A DNA stretch of 20,461 nucleotides, from positions 1-20,461 of the forward strand of contig CAJJNP010000043.1 in NCBI GenBank assembly GCA_905193145.1. The letters are read 5' to 3'. The DNA is from an uncultured Odoribacter sp. GTDB taxonomy: Bacteria; Bacteroidota; Bacteroidia; Bacteroidales; Marinifilaceae. Below the pieces are notes generated by a model that saw nothing but the letters and a program-made list of their open reading frames with translations, had not been told where the DNA came from and did no database searches. Every line of letters begins with the position of its first letter. Position 1 is the first letter of the stretch. The translations under genes and the position numbers were made by a program. Of this stretch, positions 16,190 to 20,461 are shown in pieces.

Positions 16190-17741
16190 ATTCCACAATC
16201 CATTGCTCAAGATTTCTGGTTTTGGCACAGAAGTTAGCTCCTATTTTATAGACTTTTCGAGGGTCTGTTTCAAATGGTAAAGCGTATTGCTTTTTATTAA
16301 TTTGTTGCAGGGCTTGTTCGGCAGTACCATCCAGTTTGAATTCCATGATGTAGATGTATTTGTCCGTTTTTACCAATAAGTCAATACGTCCTTGAGATGT
16401 ATGATATTCGGCTTGTGTGTAAAATCCTAATAATTTGAATATGATAAAGAATACGTTTTGGTAGTGAAGTTCTAAATCACGTACTAGTTCGTAGGGAGTG
16501 TTTGCAAAAAAACTTTGTAAGCGATGCATGAACGAATCAATATTACCATTTCTGACTTCCTGTATTAAGTGTACAATTTCTGCGGATGATTCTGATTGTT
16601 GAATAGCAGTATAGTATGGTAGAAGACAACGGGTAAATCCATCCTCTACTTCGCGGTTGGGGAATCCAAGAGTATATGTCTTGAATTCTGTATTATATGC
16701 TTTGATAGTTAGGTAGCCGCTTTGGTAGAGAATAGGGATAGGATTCTCTTCCATAAAGTCTATCCCTCCTAAAGCATCTGCGGTTACTATTGTATTTGTT
16801 AATTCTGTAAGAGGATATTTATTTTTTTTTAATAATTCGATCAGGAATATCGGCGTGCCGGTTTCAAACCAATAACTGCCAAATTCAGACTGTTTCATTA
16901 CTTGGAGTATACTGAATGGATTGTAGATACCTTCTCCTTTATTTGAAAAATGGTAGCCGTCATACCACTCTGCGAGTTGAGTCTGAATTTCTTTAACTGT
17001 TTTATTGTGTTTGCTTGCTAAATCTTTGATTTCTTCTGATAAGAGGGAAAGCAATTCTTTGTGGGTAATGCCGCAAAGTGTTTGATAATTGGATTGTAGA
17101 GAAAGATCTTCAAGGTTATTTAAATCACTGAAAACACTTATTTTGCTGAATTTTGTGACTCCGGTAAGCAGGGCAAAACGGATATAACGGTCGCTACTTT
17201 TAAGTACTCCGTAGAATGCTTTCAGGGTGTTGCGTAAATCATTTTGCAGAGTTTCGTTTCCGATAGCTTGTAGGAGCGGTTTGTCGTATTCGTCAATTAA
17301 AATGACAACTCCACGACCTGTCTTTTCTGCAGCTCGTTGGATGATTCCTTTAAAACGCAAGGAGTGAGTGGTTTCACTAGAAACTTTCCCATATTGTTTT
17401 TCCCAAGTACATAAGGCATCATTTAGTATGGCATCCAATCGTTCGGGAGTATCATATTTTTCTGCATTTAAATCTAAGTGCAATATAGGATACTCTATCC
17501 ATTTTTGCTCTAATGTTTCCATGGTAAGTCCCTTGAATAGTTCTTTTTTTCCTTGGAAATATGCTTCAATGGTGGAAATAAGCAGGCTTTTTCCAAAGCG
17601 TCGTGGACGGCTGAGAAAATAATATTTACCAGTTGTTGCCAATTGATAAATCAGTGCCGTTTTGTCTACGTAAAAGTAACCTCCTTTACGCAAATATTCA
17701 AAGTTCTGTATTCCTATTGGGTAGATTTTTTTGTTCATCAT
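16188..17741 (-). CDS. AAA-ATPase-like / PD-(D/E)XK nuclease-family protein (complete)
   Basis: A 517-residue cytoplasmic protein and paralogue of the gene at the left edge. The N-terminus MNKKIYPIGIQNFEYLRKGG is typical of the family. A P-loop-like RPRRFGKS lies at 45-52 and Walker B ILIDEYDKPLL at 147-157, then LTGVTKFS. The C-terminal nuclease-fold core has GRID (Asp454) and EFK (467-469). ATP binding and nuclease chemistry are predicted from these motifs; the cellular role is unknown for the family. An ATG at 17738 is an equally good start. It is AT-rich (17 of 60 bases G+C at 17101-17160), like the SusC locus and unlike the nucleotidase upstream of it, from which it is separated by only 27 bases on the same strand. 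Its 3' end contains one copy of the direct repeat. Confidence 0.9.
   Translation of the reverse strand: MMNKKIYPIGIQNFEYLRKGGYFYVDKTALIYQLATTGKYYFLSRPRRFGKSLLISTIEAYFQGKKELFKGLTMETLEQKWIEYPILHLDLNAEKYDTPERLDAILNDALCTWEKQYGKVSSETTHSLRFKGIIQRAAEKTGRGVVILIDEYDKPLLQAIGNETLQNDLRNTLKAFYGVLKSSDRYIRFALLTGVTKFSKISVFSDLNNLEDLSLQSNYQTLCGITHKELLSLLSEEIKDLASKHNKTVKEIQTQLAEWYDGYHFSNKGEGIYNPFSILQVMKQSEFGSYWFETGTPIFLIELLKKNKYPLTELTNTIVTADALGGIDFMEENPIPILYQSGYLTIKAYNTEFKTYTLGFPNREVEDGFTRCLLPYYTAIQQSESSAEIVHLIQEVRNGNIDSFMHRLQSFFANTPYELVRDLELHYQNVFFIIFKLLGFYTQAEYHTSQGRIDLLVKTDKYIYIMEFKLDGTAEQALQQINKKQYALPFETDPRKVYKIGANFCAKTRNLEQWIVE
16202..16260. repeat. Right copy of 59-bp direct repeat
   Basis: This copy lies inside the 3' coding end of the intact minus-strand nuclease-family gene and matches 1377-1435 in the same orientation at 49 of 59 bases. 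The pair encloses about 14.8 kb holding the entire sigma-to-fucosidase locus. Confidence 0.8.
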
Positions 17742-17768
17742 ATAGGTATGTGGTATAGCTATTGGTGT

Positions 17769-19502
17769 TTACTTATCATATATAATCTTCATGTCCCTTT
17801 CCTTGCCGGCTTTGAAAAAGCGGGCCGGTATGACTTCCCAGTCGTGGCGGCAGCTCGGGGTAATGACTTTTTGAGCTTTGATGTATTCTGTCAGGTAGTA
17901 GCGTACATCTTTGTCCCAGATTTTTTTGATGCGGTTGTTGATCTCTTCTTTGCTTAGTCCCATCCCGTGTGTGAGGTGACCGCCTCCACCATTGCCTCGG
18001 TAGGAGTTGATAGCTACGGTATAGGTGCTGTCTGCATGAAAGGGTCTGCCGTCAGTGAAAGATTTGATTTCAATACGGTTGCCTGGCTCTTTGCTGACAT
18101 CTACAGTGTATTTGATACCGGCTGCGCACGAATAATTGTAGAACGGAGCTGCTAACCGTGACTCGTTTTTCTTGAAATGAAGAAGGTGGTCTTTTTTAGA
18201 CTTCATCGTGTTGTATTGCAGGTTTGCTGCATATTCCAGATAGTCGTCAATTTCTTTGCCGGTGAATTTCATGAGGTAAAGTCCGTTTTCAAATTTATAG
18301 AGGTTGAACATGTCCCGGATGGTTACAGTGCCTTTGTCAATTTGGGCATCCATTTGAAGAATTGTGCTGAAAGAAAGGTCGGCACCTGTTGTTTGGAGTT
18401 GGGCTTCGTGGATGAAGTCTGTGAATGCTGACGGACCGAACAGACCATCACGGCAAGAAAGCGGTGCTGTGAATTCTCCCAATGGAGTGGAGATGTATTT
18501 TTTTACAGTTTCGAGAGCCGGGGCAAAGGTGGCAATGAAAACAGAGTCCGGTTGGTATTTGGCTGGGTTGACCATTTGTGCCTGATAGCTTTTGGTGTAA
18601 TTGTCTCCACTGCGTTTGAGGGTGACGGTTACTTTCCCGACGGCATTACAATGGGAGCGGGAGTCAATGAACAGAACTTTATGACCGGCATCGTTGGTGA
18701 TTTCTTCTATTTTTTCTTTGTGGTCATGACCGCAGAAGATGATGTCGAAGCCATCTATCTGTTGGGCTACCAGATAGCTTGCGTTTTCGTTGCAGGGAGT
18801 GTCCTTGCTTTCACTGGAGTAATTATAGTCATAGCCGGCATGAAACAATCCTATCAAGAGATCTGGATTTTCTTGCTTTTGGATGATGGGCACCCACTTG
18901 CGGGCTGTTTCTATCATGTCGTTAAATTGGATGCCTTTCCATAAATGAGTAGGCAACCATTTGGGAATTCCGGGGGTTATCATTCCAAGGATGGCAATTT
19001 TTATGCCTTGCCGTTCAACGACGGTGTATGGCTGGAAATAGGGTTCGCCATTATCTGTGCGTACGGCATTGGCTGCGAGCCATGGAAACTGCATTTCACG
19101 TTTCACTTTGTCATAGACCGGATGGCCGGCTTCTATGTCATGATTGCCGACAGCGGCAGCCGTATAGCCTAAGTAGTTTTGTACTTGTGCTACGATGTTG
19201 GTCTGGGTGGTGTCGATGAAGTTGAAATAGTAGTTGGATGGTTGGCCTTGCAAAAAATCTCCGGCATCCAGCAGGATATAGTCTTTTACTCCGGTCTTGC
19301 GTTCTTCTTGCAGGAATCCGGCAACATGGGCTAGACTGTGGCGGGTGGGCCTGTTTTGTTTTAAGTCGAAATCAAAGATACTGCCGTGAACATCGGTAGT
19401 ACAGTAGATTTGCAGGGTTGCATTGTCCGGTTTGCCACTGCAGGCACTGAGAGCGATGAGTGCTACTAGTAAATAATACAAATTTGTAAATGTCCTTTTC
19501 AT
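17769..19502 (-). CDS. 5'-nucleotidase / 2',3'-cyclic-nucleotide phosphodiesterase-family lipoprotein
   Basis: A 577-residue protein with signal ending ALIALSAC (Cys21), so likely a lipoprotein facing the periplasm or surface. The N-terminal metallophosphatase domain carries its metal ligands in order: TTDVHG (Asp37, His39), GDFLQG (Asp82), GNHD (Asn120, His121), LFHAGYD (His221) and GHDH (258-261). The C-terminal 5'-nucleotidase domain runs from about 350 to 540 and contains SYRGNGGGGHL. The family dephosphorylates nucleotides, or opens cyclic nucleotides, outside the cytoplasm. The divergent neighbour is a nucleoside transporter, so the pair would salvage nucleosides. Substrate choice between 5'-nucleotides and 2',3'-cyclic forms is not visible. 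GC is higher than in the SusC locus (28 of 60 bases at 19081-19140). Confidence 0.92.
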   Translation of the reverse strand: MKRTFTNLYYLLVALIALSACSGKPDNATLQIYCTTDVHGSIFDFDLKQNRPTRHSLAHVAGFLQEERKTGVKDYILLDAGDFLQGQPSNYYFNFIDTTQTNIVAQVQNYLGYTAAAVGNHDIEAGHPVYDKVKREMQFPWLAANAVRTDNGEPYFQPYTVVERQGIKIAILGMITPGIPKWLPTHLWKGIQFNDMIETARKWVPIIQKQENPDLLIGLFHAGYDYNYSSESKDTPCNENASYLVAQQIDGFDIIFCGHDHKEKIEEITNDAGHKVLFIDSRSHCNAVGKVTVTLKRSGDNYTKSYQAQMVNPAKYQPDSVFIATFAPALETVKKYISTPLGEFTAPLSCRDGLFGPSAFTDFIHEAQLQTTGADLSFSTILQMDAQIDKGTVTIRDMFNLYKFENGLYLMKFTGKEIDDYLEYAANLQYNTMKSKKDHLLHFKKNESRLAAPFYNYSCAAGIKYTVDVSKEPGNRIEIKSFTDGRPFHADSTYTVAINSYRGNGGGGHLTHGMGLSKEEINNRIKKIWDKDVRYYLTEYIKAQKVITPSCRHDWEVIPARFFKAGKERDMKIIYDK

Positions 19503-19608
19503 GGATTTTGAATTCTTATATTTAAAGCAGCAAGATATAAAAAAAGTTAGTAGAGTATGCTGTTTTATTAATTTTTAGCTAACTTGCGCACTTAAAAGTT
19601 ATTATATT
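19503..19608. promoter_or_regulatory. Divergent intergenic region of nucleotidase and transporter
   Basis: This 106-base AT-rich gap must hold both divergent promoters. On the plus strand TAACTTGC (19580-19587) and on the minus strand TATCTTGC resemble, but do not match exactly, the TAnnTTTG element. I see no convincing -33 partners and no operator-like repeat. Confidence 0.35.
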
Positions 19609-20461
19609 ATGAACGGTACATTAAAAAAGATTTGTTGGTTGCTCCCGGCCTTGTTGGTCGCTACGGGGGGAGTTGCATTTGCTGAGGCTGGAAGCGGAAT
19701 ATCTTCAGCGACAGATATCGAGAGTAATATCTCTTTTATGTCTATTTTGCGCGGCTTGTTGGGAATTTTTTCATTGGTAGCCATTGCCTGGTTGTTCAGT
19801 AAAGATCGAAAAGCTATTTCCTGGAAGGTGGTAGGTATTGGTTTGGGAATCCAGTTGTTATTGGCATTAGGTATTTTGTATGTGCCGTTTGTGCAGGCTA
19901 TATTTGAATTTTTCGGTAAGATTTTTATCCGTATTCTTGATTTCACACGAGATGGTAGTGTTTTCCTTTTGGGGGATTTGATGGATACTACGAAAGTGGG
20001 ATATATCTTTGCTTTTCAGGTGTTGCCAACCATTATATTCTTCTCGGCTCTTACTTCCCTGTTGTTTTATTTGGGTATTATCCAGAAAGTGGTGTATGGC
20101 ATGGCTTGGGTGATGACTAAATTGATGAATATTTCGGGGATGGAGTCGTTATCAGTGACCGGTAATATTTTCTTGGGGCAGACGGAAGCTCCCTTGATGA
20201 TTAAGGAGTATTTGGATGATATGAATCCATCGGAGATTTTTTTGGTGATGACGGGAGGTATGGCAACGATTGCCGGAGGTGTATTGGCAGCCTATATCAG
20301 TTTCTTGGGAGGAGAGGATCCGGTGCAGCGTCTGGTGTTTGCAAAACATTTGTTGGCTGCTTCTGTTATGGCAGCTCCGGGAGCTGTGGTGTTTGCCAAG
20401 ATTCTGGTGCCACAGACCCAAAAGATTAACAATGATATTCAAGTTTCTAAAAATAAAGTCG
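19609..20461 (+). CDS. NupC-type concentrative nucleoside transporter, 3'-truncated by window edge
   Basis: The frame stays open from the ATG at 19609 to the right edge, so 284 codons are visible; family members are usually about 400-430 residues. The protein is strongly hydrophobic: an N-terminal membrane segment or signal-like helix (WLLPALLVATGGVAFAEAG), then ILRGLLGIFSLVAIAWLFS, VVGIGLGIQLLLALGILYV, FAFQVLPTIIFFSALTSLLF and more. The diagnostic CNT motif GNIFLGQTEAPLMIKEYL (GQTEAP at 190-195) lies in the nucleoside-binding core, followed by VMTGGMATIAGGVLAAYI. It imports nucleosides with a cation gradient across the inner membrane. It diverges from the extracytoplasmic nucleotidase, which would supply its substrates. 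Confidence 0.92.
   Translation, partial: MNGTLKKICWLLPALLVATGGVAFAEAGSGISSATDIESNISFMSILRGLLGIFSLVAIAWLFSKDRKAISWKVVGIGLGIQLLLALGILYVPFVQAIFEFFGKIFIRILDFTRDGSVFLLGDLMDTTKVGYIFAFQVLPTIIFFSALTSLLFYLGIIQKVVYGMAWVMTKLMNISGMESLSVTGNIFLGQTEAPLMIKEYLDDMNPSEIFLVMTGGMATIAGGVLAAYISFLGGEDPVQRLVFAKHLLAASVMAAPGAVVFAKILVPQTQKINNDIQVSKNKV

Noticed and set aside
1..17741. Inversion of the locus by recombination between the two convergent nuclease-family genes
   Set aside because: The two genes look too diverged in DNA sequence for efficient homologous recombination; the direct repeats are a simpler explanation of the boundaries.
1371..17768. Transposon or integrative element carrying its own recombinase
   Set aside because: No integrase, transposase, relaxase or terminal inverted repeats were found inside the window.
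17368..18944. Long plus-strand open frames opposite the nuclease-family and nucleotidase genes
   Set aside because: They run antisense to well-supported genes, have Cys/Phe/Trp-heavy composition and no recognisable domain.

Overview
The window looks like a Bacteroidota chromosome segment, most likely from the Bacteroidales. Supporting signs are the SusC/SusD pair, lipoproteins with short SPII signals, a TTTG-N19-TAnnTTTG promoter and near absence of strong Shine-Dalgarno sites. The order SusC, SusD, DUF4843-like lipoprotein, PKD-like lipoprotein resembles loci of Odoribacteraceae (Butyricimonas/Odoribacter). That placement rests on remembered gene order, not on a search.

Layout. (1) 1-1370: 3' part of an AAA-ATPase-like/PD-(D/E)XK nuclease-family gene, with higher GC than what follows. 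(2) 1375-1440: a short decayed C-terminal remnant of the same family on the minus strand. (3) 1471-2695: promoter, ECF sigma factor and a small lipoprotein that seems frameshifted in an A7 tract, ended by a strong terminator at 2747-2790. (4) 2901-4055: FecR-type anti-sigma factor, followed by two hairpins. (5) 4138-13493: tightly packed operon of SusC (with STN signalling domain), SusD, DUF4843-like lipoprotein, PKD-like lipoprotein, an unrecognised lipoprotein and a subtilase-like lipoprotein with an unusually compact Asp/His region, closed by a terminator at 13504-13550. (6) 13577-16156: exported thioredoxin-fold protein and a GH29 alpha-L-fucosidase, separated by a hairpin. (7) 16165-16189: perfect palindrome acting as a convergent terminator. 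(8) 16188-17741 (minus): complete nuclease-family paralogue. (9) 17769-19502 (minus): 5'-nucleotidase-family lipoprotein. (10) 19609 to the right edge (plus): partial NupC-type nucleoside transporter, divergent from the nucleotidase.

How it may work together. SusC with an STN domain, a FecR anti-sigma factor and an ECF sigma factor form the classic trans-envelope relay: substrate binding at SusC/SusD would signal through the anti-sigma factor to free the sigma factor, which would switch on the uptake operon. The cargo cannot be read directly. A GH29 fucosidase together with a subtilase-like lipoprotein and a thioredoxin-fold protein fits a fucosylated glycoprotein or glycopeptide better than a plain storage polysaccharide, but this is inference. 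The nucleotidase and nucleoside transporter form a separate nucleotide-salvage pair in the flank.

The most striking structural point is that the whole sigma-to-fucosidase block lies between direct repeats (1377-1435 and 16202-16260, 49 of 59 bases identical) derived from the 3' end of the nuclease-family gene. The block is AT-rich compared with the outer flanks. This suggests an inserted accessory island whose arrival duplicated, or was targeted to, the 3' end of such a gene. No integrase or transposase is visible in the window.
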